Source of the DNA: Chersky-840 sp050011815
GTDB taxonomy: Bacteria; Actinomycetota; Acidimicrobiia; Acidimicrobiales; UBA8190
Length of the DNA stretch: 64,000 nucleotides
Direction: 5' to 3'
Assembly (NCBI GenBank): GCA_050011815.1
Contig: JBEKIJ010000001.1
Span: 114,653 to 178,652, forward strand
The stretch's first letter is position 1; the number at the start of each line of letters is the position of its first letter. Both the position numbers and the translations under genes were made by a program. The notes below the pieces were generated by a model. That model was given only the letters and a program-made list of their open reading frames with translations. It was not told the DNA's origin and did not search any database. Of this stretch, positions 1 through 7,970 are shown one piece after another.

Positions 1-151
1 ACCCGCCTTCGAGAACAGCTCCAACACTGTGCACCTCCCTCTGGAATCGAGAGGAGGTCGATTCGCCCCGACGAACTGGTAGACCACAAAGGTTGGAACC
101 ACCGGGCACGAGGACACATCCGACTGCCCCCGTGCGGTGAAGGAGCCGCTC
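1..151. other. Leading non-coding stretch
   Basis: No coding region, RNA gene or clear hairpin could be supported in the first 151 bases. The only usable signal is the AAGGAG sequence at about 140-145, which serves the gene starting at 152. The end of a gene lying outside the window cannot be excluded. Confidence 0.4.
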
Positions 152-610
152 ATGGCGAAGCAGATCCAGATTTCCCGCGACATCCACGCAGGGCCGGGGG
201 AGGTCTATGGCGCGATCTCGGACGTGACCCGCATGGGCGAATGGTCAGAGGAGTGCTACGCGTGTGAATGGCACGCGGGATTCGACGCAGCGGTTGTCGG
301 TGCCACCTTTGAGGGACACAACCGCAACGGCGATCACGAATGGACCACGCAGGGCAGAGTCATCGAGGCCGATCCGGGGCGCGCCTTCGCCTTTGAGTGC
401 TCGATGATGGACTTCCACTACTCGACATGGGGATATCGCATCGAGCCCACCGAACTGGGGTGCGCGGTCACGGAGTGGAGCGAGGATCTGAGGCCCGAGT
501 CGGTCCTGGAGTTCAGCACGCGACTCTCGGGTGTCACCGACCGGGCCGGTCGCAACCGCCAGACGATGAGCCTGACGCTCGAACGTCTCGCCGCCGCTCT
601 CGAACGCTGA
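152..610 (+). CDS. SRPBCC (polyketide cyclase/START-like) family protein
   Basis: A 152-residue single-domain protein of the SRPBCC helix-grip fold, a family that binds hydrophobic ligands in a deep cavity. The N-terminus shows the family pattern of a first beta strand, then an EVYGAISDVTRMGEWS-type helix-loop at about residues 16-32 and a G-TFEGHNR strand near 50-58. A long C-terminal helix (NRQTMSLTLERLAAAL) closes the cavity. No catalytic residues are diagnostic, so the ligand is unknown. I chose ATG 152 over the in-frame GTG at 137 because AAGGAG lies 6 nt upstream of it. The next sequence downstream is a decayed hydrolase remnant on the other strand, so no operon partner is evident. Confidence 0.8.
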   Translation: MAKQIQISRDIHAGPGEVYGAISDVTRMGEWSEECYACEWHAGFDAAVVGATFEGHNRNGDHEWTTQGRVIEADPGRAFAFECSMMDFHYSTWGYRIEPTELGCAVTEWSEDLRPESVLEFSTRLSGVTDRAGRNRQTMSLTLERLAAALER

Positions 611-722
611 TCGGGCCGGCGCCCCGCCCGAGCTCGTCGCCGTCCGCCGCCCGGGGATCTCTTGTCGCTGCCCCTCGCCAGGTCGTCGGGAGCCGGTAGG
701 CGTGACGTCGACCCTCCGCTGT

Positions 723-861
723 CACGGGCAGGAGGTTGTCGACACGGGGCACCAACGACGTGGCCGTCTTGGAAGAGAAATCCGTGCCCGACACCGGGGT
801 ACAGGACGAGGTCGGCACCGCCAACGGTGGTGGTCAGCAGCTGATCGTTGGCGACCGGGTC
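723..861 (-). pseudogene. Remnant of an alpha/beta-hydrolase C-terminus, frameshifted
   Basis: On the minus strand 861-766 translates to a stretch ending in DLVLYPGVGHGFLFQ, the classic C-terminal strand and catalytic His block (LxLYPxxGHGFLFQ) of alpha/beta hydrolases. It is preceded by PVANDQLL, matching the usual helix between the catalytic Asp and His. The natural continuation (LVPRVDNLLP, 764-723) lies in another frame, so a frameshift separates them. The N-terminal two thirds of a hydrolase, including the nucleophile elbow, are absent. The rest of 611-1010 holds no gene I can support. Confidence 0.5.
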
Positions 862-1010
862 CAACGCGTCGTCCTGTCTTTGTCGTGAGTGGGCGCGTGG
901 GGTCATCGCCGGCCGGCCGGCCGCTCCTGGTACGGACAGTCGATTTCTTGACGGGTTTCTCTGTCCCGACCTCACGGCCACGGCCAGCGCCACCAGAGGT
1001 CGGAGGTCGC

Positions 1011-1046
1011 GCACACCCTGCCTCCGGCGCCGGAGGCAGGGTGTGC
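1011..1046. repeat. 36-bp perfect palindrome
   Basis: Arms GCACACCCTGCCTCCGGC (1011-1028) and its exact reverse complement (1029-1046) abut with no spacer. Pairing continues outward past a 2-nt bulge through GGTC/GACC. It lies downstream of the minus-strand secreted-protein gene and behind the shorter hairpin at 1063-1084. As RNA it would form an almost loopless stem; as DNA it could extrude a cruciform or bind a dimeric protein. It could be a second terminator, but no T-run follows on either strand. Confidence 0.6.
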
Positions 1047-1062
1047 GACCCGTGATCCGATT

Positions 1063-1084
1063 ACCGCCCGTTGTGGCGGGCGGT
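1063..1084 (-). terminator. Hairpin downstream of the secreted-protein gene
   Basis: ACCGCCCG (1063-1070) and CGGGCGGT (1077-1084) form a perfect 8-bp stem with a 6-nt loop, about 27 nt past the stop codon of the minus-strand gene 1111-1626. On that strand it is followed by AATC rather than a T-run, so it fits the GC-stem, U-poor terminators of high-GC actinobacteria. Confidence 0.5.
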
Positions 1085-1110
1085 GAGTCGGCGAGTACTG
1101 CCCAGCGGGA

Positions 1111-1626
1111 CTACCCGCCGTTGACGGGGGTGTTGGTGTTGATCAACGGGGACCCCGATGACCCTGCCCCGGATGTGGGGCTCTGGGCCTGGACGGGGGC
1201 GGTGGTGTTGACCAGCGTCCCCGTGGTGCCCGAACCTCCGGACCCTGTCCCGCTCCCGGTGTCATTGACGGGGGCGTTGGTGTTGACCAACGGAGACCCC
1301 GATGACGTCCGTCCGGATGTGGGGTTCTGGGCCTGGACGGGGGCGTTGGTATTGACCACCGTGCCGGTCGTCGTGCCACCGCCGGTTCCACCTGCGGGTG
1401 CAGGGTTGGACGCGGAGGTCGCATTGGCGTTGTCGGCAGCCGGCGCCGTGGAGCTCTTCTGAGCCCCGGCGGTCGATTGGGCCGCCGGTGAGGCGGCAAC
1501 GCCGTTCGAGCACGAGCCCGCGAAGGCGGGTGTGGTCGAGGACAGCAGTGCCACTCCGGCTCCGGCGAGCCCGAACAGGGACGCGCTCACGGCAATGGCA
1601 CGGGCGCGCTTCGTAATGGTCTTCAT
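1111..1626 (-). CDS. Secreted repeat protein with NTxAPV motifs
   Basis: A 171-residue exported protein of unknown function. Residues 1-37 form a Sec signal peptide: K-R-rich start, hydrophobic core (AVSASLFGLAGAGVALL) and an AFA cleavage site. The mature part is low-complexity Ala/Thr/Gly/Ser and ends in two related units of about 36 residues, each with VNTxAPVQAQxPTSG followed by SSGSPLxNTNxPVN. This gives four VNT/INT-x-x-P-V motifs. There is one Cys just after the cleavage site. ATG 1626 was chosen because AAAGGAG lies 9 nt upstream; an upstream in-frame start at 1698 would bury the signal peptide. It lies 81 bp downstream of another secreted protein gene on the same strand. A cell-surface or extracellular-matrix role is only a guess. 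Confidence 0.75.
   Translation of the reverse strand: MKTITKRARAIAVSASLFGLAGAGVALLSSTTPAFAGSCSNGVAASPAAQSTAGAQKSSTAPAADNANATSASNPAPAGGTGGGTTTGTVVNTNAPVQAQNPTSGRTSSGSPLVNTNAPVNDTGSGTGSGGSGTTGTLVNTTAPVQAQSPTSGAGSSGSPLINTNTPVNGG
1121..1371. repeat. Two imperfect copies of a ~105-bp coding repeat, 144-bp period
   Basis: The blocks at about 1121-1227 and 1265-1371 share long stretches such as TTGACGGGGG at identical offsets (1121 and 1265) and GGCCTGGACGGGGGCG. The 144-bp spacing equals 48 codons, so the duplication preserves the reading frame of the minus-strand secreted protein and produces its two NTxAPV units. Confidence 0.65.
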
Positions 1627-1707
1627 TTTCACGTACTCCTTTGAGTGGTTGTCGTTGCCTATTGGCTGGTCGCGGCGAATGGCCGCGTGCGTGCTCAACA
1701 GGAACGG

Positions 1708-2466
1708 CTAACCAGGAGGGGAGTACCTCAGATCGAAGACGCGCAACGGTGTCTTCTCCCGTGCCAGGAGCATGGCTCCGAGAACGAGCACAGGCAGCAG
1801 CAGGCTCGTCGGCGGGAGTGCTCCGAAGGGGTTGGCTCCCTGACTCTGCGACGAATACCCGGCCGTCTCATTGGCCGTCAGGGGAGGAATCTGTGAACGA
1901 TGCGAGTGAACCGGAGAAGGGCCGGCCGGGCCGGCCGGGCCGGGCGAGCCCGGGTGGGGGACCGCCGTGGGGGCCAGGGGTGACGCCATCCCCGGCGAGT
2001 CGATCGTGACCGTCACGGGTGTTGTGCCGACCTGCGTCGACGGCGGGGCCATCGATGTGCCCAGGCTCGTGGCGGGGAGGCTCGCGGTCAGGGTGCCCAG
2101 CGGGGCGCCGGCCAGGTTGTGCACGGTCGTCGTCAGGGGTTGGGTGACGTGGTGCACGGTGTCGATCACAGGAGCTGCGGGGCTCGCCGTGGCCGCAACG
2201 ACGCTCGAGACGGCTTCCAGGGCGTGGCGGGCGGGCGCCGTGATCGCCCGGCCCGCCGTCGTGGCGGGGCCGAGAGCGGGTGTGGCCAGCGTGACCGGTG
2301 TGGGCGGGGGGGCCGCATCGGCAGCGCCTGCGAATGCGGCGGACAGGGCGATGCCCACCACCACACCGGCGGTGCCACCACCCAGGAGCAGCACTGCCCG
2401 CCACAACCTGCGGTGAGGACGTGGCGGCGCCGTGCTCGGGTGGTCCTCGGCCGGCCCCTGCGTCAT
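1708..2466 (-). CDS. Exported Pro/Thr/Ala-rich protein with C-terminal membrane anchor
   Basis: About 252 residues, function unrecognised. An Arg/Pro-rich start is followed by a hydrophobic segment (about 25-48, LLLGGGTAGVVVGIALSAAF) and then AGAADA, compatible with signal-peptidase cleavage. The middle (50-215) is low-complexity Pro/Thr/Ala/Ser with a GPAGPAGPS stretch. Near the C-terminus a second hydrophobic helix (PTSLLLPVLVLGAMLLA) is followed by a basic tail. This layout suggests an extended extracytoplasmic stalk tethered at the membrane. There is no LPxTG motif. ATG 2466 and GTG 2469 are adjacent and neither has a clear Shine-Dalgarno. The promoter region carries nested palindromic half-sites (2482-2514). 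Confidence 0.65.
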   Translation of the reverse strand: MTQGPAEDHPSTAPPRPHRRLWRAVLLLGGGTAGVVVGIALSAAFAGAADAAPPPTPVTLATPALGPATTAGRAITAPARHALEAVSSVVAATASPAAPVIDTVHHVTQPLTTTVHNLAGAPLGTLTASLPATSLGTSMAPPSTQVGTTPVTVTIDSPGMASPLAPTAVPHPGSPGPAGPAGPSPVHSHRSQIPPLTANETAGYSSQSQGANPFGALPPTSLLLPVLVLGAMLLAREKTPLRVFDLRYSPPG

Positions 2467-2481
2467 CACGGAGGCATGGTA

Positions 2482-2514
2482 CCACTTAAAGTGGACTTAT
2501 AAACACATTAAGTG
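2482..2514. promoter_or_regulatory. Palindromic operator-like cluster upstream of the anchored protein gene
   Basis: CCACTTAAAGTGG (2482-2494) has perfect 6-bp arms around one central base, and a further TTAAGTG half-site at 2508-2514 pairs with the CACTTA inside it. The block is AT-rich in a very GC-rich region and lies 16-48 bp upstream of the start at 2466. It also sits just downstream of the HxlR gene. A dimeric-regulator operator is likely, but the regulator is unknown. Confidence 0.5.
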
Positions 2515-2555
2515 AGCAACGGACCTGGCCAGAAAGGCTCGGGTCACCCGAAGGG

Positions 2556-3068
2556 TCAGGCCTGTTGGCGCACCCGGTGGGCCGTCGATACCAGGCCGCG
2601 GTGCCCAGGCCGATGCCGCACCTCCACGTCTCTCGGACCGACCGGCTCCCCGCACGCGCCACAGACCAGCACCGCCTCGGCGGCCGAGCCACAGGCCTTG
2701 TGGGTGACCTTCAGCGGTGGGCCCGAAGCAGCAGCGTGTTTGTCCCCCCATTGCCGCATGGCGGTGAGGACGGGCCAGAGATCGCGGCCCTTGTCGGTGA
2801 GCCGGTAGTCGTCTCGGGGCGGGTGCTCGGAATAGGGGACCCGGGTCAGGACGCCGGCGTCCACGAGCCGGGCCAGGCGCTGCTGGAGGATGTTTCGTGA
2901 GATCCCCAATCGCCGCTGGAATTCGTCGAAGCGGCTCACGCCCAAGAAGACGTCCCGGACGATGAGCATGCTCCACCACTCGCCCACGACCTCGAGACAT
3001 TGGGCCACCGAGCAGTCCATGTCGGCGAAGCTCTTGCGTTCCACCCTGGTCAGCCTAGTGAGTTGCAT
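2556..3068 (-). CDS. HxlR-family winged-helix transcriptional regulator
   Basis: A 170-residue DNA-binding protein of the HxlR family. It has the diagnostic layout: CSVAQCLEVVGEWWSMLIVRDVFLGVSRFDEFQ near 19-51, the recognition-helix region GISRNILQQRLARLVDAGVL and the wing RDDYRLTDKGRDLWPVL, ending by residue ~110. The C-terminus adds a CxxC knuckle (LVCGACGEPV) typical of longer actinobacterial members. The Cys near residue 19 is the position often involved in redox or electrophile sensing. It is transcribed away from a DHA2 efflux pump; the 30-bp gap holds a TTGCAT/ATGCAA palindrome, so local control of the pump is likely. ATG 3068 has GGAG about 13 nt upstream; ATG 3020 is an alternative. 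Confidence 0.85.
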   Translation of the reverse strand: MQLTRLTRVERKSFADMDCSVAQCLEVVGEWWSMLIVRDVFLGVSRFDEFQRRLGISRNILQQRLARLVDAGVLTRVPYSEHPPRDDYRLTDKGRDLWPVLTAMRQWGDKHAAASGPPLKVTHKACGSAAEAVLVCGACGEPVGPRDVEVRHRPGHRGLVSTAHRVRQQA

Positions 3069-3098
3069 GATCGAATGCAATCTCCTACAGTGCGTTGC
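3063..3098. promoter_or_regulatory. Shared HxlR/MFS promoter-operator
   Basis: TTGCATGATCGAATGCAA (3063-3080) is an inverted repeat with 6-bp arms, and another TTGCAT follows at 3094-3099. Reading +, TTGCAT (3063-3068) could be a -35 and TACAGT (3085-3090) a -10, with a 16-bp spacer. That places the transcription start at or just before the ATG at 3099, giving a leaderless pump mRNA. The left arm overlaps the regulator's own start codon, so binding would affect both genes. Confidence 0.55.
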
Positions 3099-4610
3099 AT
3101 GAGAAAATCCTCCTCGGTGGCGGCGGGGACGATGCCCGCGGTCGGGTCGCGCAGCACGGCGATCTTCGTCGTGACCGCGCTCGGAGCCTTCATGGCGTCG
3201 CTCGACCTCTCCATCGTGAACGTGGCCTTCCCCGCCCTCGAGCGGTCCTTCCCCCATGACTCCCGGGCCGCCCTGGCGTGGGTGATCACCGGCTACAGCA
3301 TCGTCTTCGGGTCTTTGCTGGTGACGGCGGGACGCAGCGCCGACCGCATCGGGCGCCGGCGCGTGTTCTTTGCGGGATTGGGCGTGTTCAGCCTGGGGTC
3401 GGCACTGTGCGGCCTGGCGCCGTCGGTGAGCCTTCTGGTGGCGGGGCGCCTCATCCAGGGCTGCGGGGCCGCCGCCATGCTGCCCGCTTCTCTGGGTCTG
3501 CTCCTCGGCGCCTTCCCGAGCGAACGCCGCTCCCAGGTGGTGGCGATGTGGGGCGGCGTGGGAGCCCTGGCGGTGGCCACCGGTCCTTCCCTCGGTGCGC
3601 TTCTGATCACGGCCGGTGGATGGCGGTGGGCGTTCTACGTCAACCTCCCCATCGGCGCCCTGGCCTGGATGGTCGGCCGGCGCGTCCTGAGCGACTCCAA
3701 GTCCGACGAAGGGCGCGCCCGACCCGACTTCCTCGGCGTGGTGCTGGTGAGCACCGCCCTGGGCGCGCTGGTCCTGGGCATCTCCGAAGCACCGAGCTGG
3801 GGCTGGTCGAGCGGCAGGGTCGTGGCGTGCTTCGCCGCCGCCGCCGTCCTCGGTGCAGCCTTCCTCTACCGCTCGGCGCACCACCCGGCGCCGGTGTTGG
3901 ACCTCACCCTCTTCTCGGCCCGGTCCTTCAGCGTGGCCAACGCCGCCACCTTGCTCTATGCCATGGGCTTCTTCGCCATGCTCCTCGGCAACATCCTCTT
4001 CCTGACCTCGGTGTGGCACTACACCATCTTGCGGGCGGGCTTGGCCGTCACCCCCGGGCCATTGGTGGTGGCCGTCGTGTCGGGCCCGGCCGGTCGGATC
4101 GCCGCCCGCGTCGGGTTCCGGCGGGTCCTGCTCGTGGGGACGGCGTGCTTCGCGGGAGGGCTCGTCTGGTACGCGACCCGGATCGGCGCCGACCCGTCCT
4201 ATCTGGCGCGCTGGTTGCCGGCCACGCTGATCACCGGTCTCGGGATCGGGCTCACCTTCCCGGTGCTCAGCGCGGCGGCGGTGTCGAGCCTGCATCCCGA
4301 GCGCTTCGCCGTCGGGAGCGCGGTGAACCAGACGGCCCGCCAGGTGGGGGGAGCGATCGGCGTGGCCTTGCTCGTCGTGATCCTGGGGACCCCGCACACA
4401 CCGGCTGTCGCCCTCGACAACTTCCGACACCTGTGGTGGTACGCGGCCTCGATGGCACTGCTGTCGGGCCTGGCGTGCTCACTCCTGCGGCCCGGGAGAG
4501 CGACGGCGCCTCGAAGAGCCCCGGTGCAGCAGGTGCTGACCTCGAGCGGCGCCCCCGTGGGCCTCGAGGACCCGCCCCCACCCGCGCCCTTGTCCCGCAC
4601 CACCGCCTGA
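3099..4610 (+). CDS. DHA2-family MFS drug/H+ antiporter
   Basis: A 503-residue inner-membrane efflux transporter of the EmrB/QacA type (14 predicted helices). The first helix carries the DHA2 signature MASLDLSIVNVAFPALE (about residues 30-45). Motif A between TM2 and TM3 reads GRSADRIGRRRVF. A motif C/GP-rich region GPSLGALLITAGGWRWAFYVNLPIG follows near 165-190. The length is normal. It is divergent from an HxlR regulator with an operator-like palindrome in between, a usual arrangement for inducible drug or electrophile export. The start at ATG 3099 follows from the promoter position and the family N-terminus. The substrate cannot be read from sequence. Confidence 0.85.
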   Translation: MRKSSSVAAGTMPAVGSRSTAIFVVTALGAFMASLDLSIVNVAFPALERSFPHDSRAALAWVITGYSIVFGSLLVTAGRSADRIGRRRVFFAGLGVFSLGSALCGLAPSVSLLVAGRLIQGCGAAAMLPASLGLLLGAFPSERRSQVVAMWGGVGALAVATGPSLGALLITAGGWRWAFYVNLPIGALAWMVGRRVLSDSKSDEGRARPDFLGVVLVSTALGALVLGISEAPSWGWSSGRVVACFAAAAVLGAAFLYRSAHHPAPVLDLTLFSARSFSVANAATLLYAMGFFAMLLGNILFLTSVWHYTILRAGLAVTPGPLVVAVVSGPAGRIAARVGFRRVLLVGTACFAGGLVWYATRIGADPSYLARWLPATLITGLGIGLTFPVLSAAAVSSLHPERFAVGSAVNQTARQVGGAIGVALLVVILGTPHTPAVALDNFRHLWWYAASMALLSGLACSLLRPGRATAPRRAPVQQVLTSSGAPVGLEDPPPPAPLSRTTA

Positions 4611-4639
4611 CCACGCCCGTCCGGGTGGCGCCGCCGTCG

Positions 4640-5191
4640 TCAGTGCAGGACGACGCGGACGAGGAGGACGCCTCCGCCCAAGAGGGCGCCCAACACGATC
4701 TGGGTGATCCGTTGCGCGCCCGTGATCGGGCTCCGCAGCGTGGCGATGATCTCGAACGCGGCGAGCGCGGCGGCGCTGGTCCACAGGGCCGCGTTCACCC
4801 CGGCCTGCAGCGAGACCCCGGCCATCCACAACACGATCAGCACCGCGATGGGGAGGGCTGCTCCTTTCACGATGGATCCCTCGTGCAAGAAGGCCCGCCA
4901 TAGCCGGTCCATCGAGAGGGTCTCTCGCATCTTGAGACGGTCGCCGACCACCGTGGCGTAGGTGTGCGCCAGCCAGTAGAGGCCGAGGATGATCACCGTG
5001 GCCTCGATGGTGTCGGGAAAGGTCTCTCGTCGGGTGCTCTCCGCCGCCAGCACGGCCCCGACCGCGATCGTCCCGTAGATCACGCCCGAGGGATTGTCCT
5101 CGGGCTCCACCCACCTCGAGACGGCGGCCGCAAGACCCCCGATGCGCCGGTGGGGACGACGGCGGGCGGGCGGCGAATCTGGGTTGGTCAT
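4640..5191 (-). CDS. Hypothetical integral membrane protein
   Basis: A 183-residue protein I cannot assign to a named family. A basic N-terminal tail (PPARRRPHRRIGG) precedes about five hydrophobic segments: near 38-52, 64-82, 110-128, 131-150 and 161-180. The loop between the second and third contains GDRLKMRETLSMDRLWRAFLHEG, conserved-looking and charged. It converges on the MFS gene (29-bp gap) and lies 78 bp downstream of the Gfo/Idh/MocA gene on the same strand, so it may be the last gene of that transcript. Confidence 0.6.
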   Translation of the reverse strand: MTNPDSPPARRRPHRRIGGLAAAVSRWVEPEDNPSGVIYGTIAVGAVLAAESTRRETFPDTIEATVIILGLYWLAHTYATVVGDRLKMRETLSMDRLWRAFLHEGSIVKGAALPIAVLIVLWMAGVSLQAGVNAALWTSAAALAAFEIIATLRSPITGAQRITQIVLGALLGGGVLLVRVVLH

Positions 5192-5269
5192 TCCCGCATC
5201 ATGCCGCCCGGTCGCCGCCGAAGAGCAAGCTCGGCCGACCCCCTCCCTCGGTCTCGACCGCCAGGGGCC

Positions 5270-6349
5270 TCAGGGCGAGACCGAGGCTCCGGTCGCCGCC
5301 GACCGATAGGCGGCGTCGACGAGCTCGTGAGCGCGCAGGGCGTCGTCGAAGCCCGGCGAGGCGGGGGTGCCGTCCTGGACGCATCGCACCCAGTGACGGT
5401 CGGCGGGATAGGTGTAGAAGACGAAGTCCCGGCGCGCCAGCCCGAGGGTCTCGAAGTGCGCGGTGCGCAGCTCGTCGAGATCCGGTCGCTCAGGCTCGGC
5501 GTCGGGCCGTTGCACCAGGAAGCTGTCCTCGGTCGCGCCCACGATGAAGTCCGTGGTGGCCTCGACGGCCGCGCCTTCGAAGAAGACCTCGAAGCGGCGT
5601 TCCTCGCGTCCCCGAACGCCGTTGAAGACGCTGAGGATGGTGCCGACGACACCCGAGGCGTGCTCCACCATGACGGCGGCGACGTCCTCGACGTCGTACC
5701 CGAACACGTCCCGCGTTCGGGCCGAGACCCGCACCGCGGGACCGAAGAGCCAGCACACGATGTCCGCGGCATGGATCGAGTGCTCGAGGAGGGCGCCCCC
5801 GCCGGCCTGGGCCCTCTCCGAACGCCACGAGCTGTGGCCCGGCACCACAGCACCCGTGGGCCAATACTGGTCGTCGCGCAGTGTGTAGGCCATGGGGGCG
5901 CCCAGCTCGGCGGACACCACGAGTCGGCGGATGCCGTTGACGATGGGGTGAAAGCGCGAATGGAACCCGACCTGGGCAGGGCGTGTCGTGGCCGCCACCG
6001 CGGCGCAGATCTCTCTGACCTCGGCAAAGGTGGGCGCCAAGGGCTTCTCGCAGAACAGTGCCTTGCCCGACGCCAGGGTCTCGAGCACCAGGTCGCGGTG
6101 TGTCGACGTCGGTGAGGTGATCATGACGGCGTCGATGGCGGGGTCTTCGATCACGCGCCGGGGATCGGCGGTCAGGTACTCGAAAGGACAGTTTCGGGCC
6201 GTGGCAGCTCGCGACTGCTCGGCGGGGTCAGCGGCCCCCACCGCCACGACCTCGCCGTCCTCGGACATCATGCGGAGTCCGTCGGCGTGGATCTGGCCGA
6301 TCATCCCGCAGCCGACGAGCCCGATCCGCAGCGGTCGACCCCCGGTCAC
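5270..6349 (-). CDS. Gfo/Idh/MocA-family NAD(P)-dependent oxidoreductase
   Basis: A 359-residue sugar/inositol-dehydrogenase-like enzyme. The N-terminal Rossmann fold shows RIGLVGCGMIGQIHADGL (about 8-25). The family hallmark EKP occurs in ALFCEKPLAPTF near residue 97, where its Lys is catalytic. The C-terminal domain contains GGALLEHSIHAADIVCWLFG, matching the conserved substrate-site helix. The substrate is uncertain; myo-inositol or a related sugar is typical. The GTG start is 4 nt after the stop of the wax ester synthase gene, so the two are cotranscribed, though a metabolic link is not obvious. Confidence 0.8.
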   Translation of the reverse strand: MTGGRPLRIGLVGCGMIGQIHADGLRMMSEDGEVVAVGAADPAEQSRAATARNCPFEYLTADPRRVIEDPAIDAVMITSPTSTHRDLVLETLASGKALFCEKPLAPTFAEVREICAAVAATTRPAQVGFHSRFHPIVNGIRRLVVSAELGAPMAYTLRDDQYWPTGAVVPGHSSWRSERAQAGGGALLEHSIHAADIVCWLFGPAVRVSARTRDVFGYDVEDVAAVMVEHASGVVGTILSVFNGVRGREERRFEVFFEGAAVEATTDFIVGATEDSFLVQRPDAEPERPDLDELRTAHFETLGLARRDFVFYTYPADRHWVRCVQDGTPASPGFDDALRAHELVDAAYRSAATGASVSP

Positions 6350-6353
6350 TCCC

Positions 6354-7871
6354 TCATCCGGTCACCGGCGTGCTGTGGCGTCGTGAGACGGGCTGGGACG
6401 TCCGGGGCTGGGTGTCCACGGTCCTGGGGGCCGTGCCCCGACCCGGCGCCACGCCCACCGGCATGACGGGTCCGACCTCGGTGGCGGCGGCGAGCTCGGC
6501 GAGGGCGTCGGGGATGTATACGGCGAGGTTCGCCAGGCGCGGCACGGTCTCGGCACACGCCATGAGCCCCCAGTTGAGGACACCCCGGTAGCTCATCACC
6601 GTGATGTTCAGCCCCGCGCCGTCCATCACCGGTCCCAGGGGAAAGCCGGCGACGAGCTCGGCTCCCGCCAGGTAGAGGGGGAAGTCGGGGCCGGGCACGT
6701 TGGAGATCACCAGGCTGTGGATGGGCCGGTGGTGGTCGGCGAGCTTCAACCGGGTGTAGGCGCGGGCCGCGGTCGAGAACACGTTCGGAGTGGCGTGCTC
6801 GGTCCAATTGAGCAGCACGTCCGCGCCCAGGGCGTTGTGTTCCTGCTTGGCACCCTTGGTGCCCTCCCGGATGGCATGGAGTCTCTCGACGGGGTCTTCG
6901 ATCTGACAGGGCAGGGCCACGAACATGGCCGACACCTTGTTGGCGCCGCGCCGGTTTCCCGCTTTCGGTGCCGTCGAGACCGGCACCGTCGCCACCAGCG
7001 GTTCGTCGGGCAGCTCGTCACCTTCGATGAGGTAGCGCCGCAGCGCTCCGGTGCACACGGCGAGGACCACGTCGTTGAGGGTCGTGTGACAGGCGCGCTT
7101 GATGCGCTTGGCGTCTTCGAGGGCGATGGACGAGAACGCCACGCGCCGGTGCGGGGTGATCGATGCGTTGAGCGACGTGCGGGGAGTGGTGAGCGGCAGC
7201 GCGGCCCGTCCCGCACCCCGGGCCCGGACCCGCCTGACGTCGAGCAAGGCCCATCCCGTCCGCCAGGCGAGTTTGGTCATGCCCACCGGGCGGGTCACGC
7301 GGGTCCCGATCGCCTTGGCCAGGAGCGAGAGGTCCGAGGGCAGACGGTCGTCGACCGCCATCGGCCCGTCGGGGGCGGGCCGGGCCGGTGGATCGGGCTC
7401 GAGGTCGAACAACTGGGCGAGCAGCTCGGCGCCCGAGACCCCGTCGATGGTGCAGTGATGGATCTTCGTCACCAGTCCGATCTGGCCGCCCCGCAACCCC
7501 TCGACGATGTACATCTCCCACAGGGGCTTGGCGCGGTCGAGTTGGCGGCTGCACACGTCACCCACGAATTGGGCTAGCTCTTCCACGCCGCCGGGAGCGG
7601 GCACCGCGCCACGGCGGATGTGGTACTCGATATCGAACGTCGGATCGTCGACCCAGTAGGGGTGGCTCAGGCGCAAGGGCACCTCGACCAGTCGCCGACG
7701 GAAGATCGGTGCCAGCTCCAGGCGGGAGCTCACCAGGTCGCGGAGCTTGTCGAACGAATACCCACCCGGCACGGTGGACGGATCGAACATCGCCGCCATC
7801 GAGACGTGCATGTGGAGGCTGGGTGTCTCCAGATACAGGAACGTCGCGTCGAGCCCTGTCAGTTGTTCCAT
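6354..7871 (-). CDS. Wax ester synthase / diacylglycerol acyltransferase (WS/DGAT)
   Basis: A 505-residue acyltransferase making wax esters or triacylglycerol from acyl-CoA. The active-site HHxxxDG motif is intact as HHCTIDG at residues 138-144. The upstream PLW motif (LDRAKPLWEMYIVEGL, 111-126) and the C-terminal NVPGP block (LVISNVPGPDFPLYL) are present. Length and domain order match mycobacterial/Acinetobacter enzymes. ATG 7871 was preferred over TTG 7877 because GAGGG lies 9 nt upstream. It is divergent from a LipC-like esterase, the same pairing as Rv0220/Rv0221 in M. tuberculosis. The pair suggests storage-lipid synthesis and turnover. Confidence 0.9.
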   Translation of the reverse strand: MEQLTGLDATFLYLETPSLHMHVSMAAMFDPSTVPGGYSFDKLRDLVSSRLELAPIFRRRLVEVPLRLSHPYWVDDPTFDIEYHIRRGAVPAPGGVEELAQFVGDVCSRQLDRAKPLWEMYIVEGLRGGQIGLVTKIHHCTIDGVSGAELLAQLFDLEPDPPARPAPDGPMAVDDRLPSDLSLLAKAIGTRVTRPVGMTKLAWRTGWALLDVRRVRARGAGRAALPLTTPRTSLNASITPHRRVAFSSIALEDAKRIKRACHTTLNDVVLAVCTGALRRYLIEGDELPDEPLVATVPVSTAPKAGNRRGANKVSAMFVALPCQIEDPVERLHAIREGTKGAKQEHNALGADVLLNWTEHATPNVFSTAARAYTRLKLADHHRPIHSLVISNVPGPDFPLYLAGAELVAGFPLGPVMDGAGLNITVMSYRGVLNWGLMACAETVPRLANLAVYIPDALAELAAATEVGPVMPVGVAPGRGTAPRTVDTQPRTSQPVSRRHSTPVTG

Positions 7872-7970
7872 GGTCAATTACCCTCGTTCGTCGGTTCGTG
7901 CCCCCCACAGCCGTCGGATATCCGCCCATTGGGCGTGCGCCATCTTCCCACCATGAGCGAGGATGGTGCC

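Noticed and set aside
2556..4430. Long minus-strand frame opposite the MFS gene (624 codons)
   Set aside because: Only its last 170 codons are a gene (HxlR). The rest is the Arg/Gly/His-rich antisense of the transporter.
3278..4903. 541-codon + strand frame across the MFS gene
   Set aside because: Out-of-frame shadow with low-complexity Arg/Gly/Pro composition; the MFS frame has clear helices and motifs.
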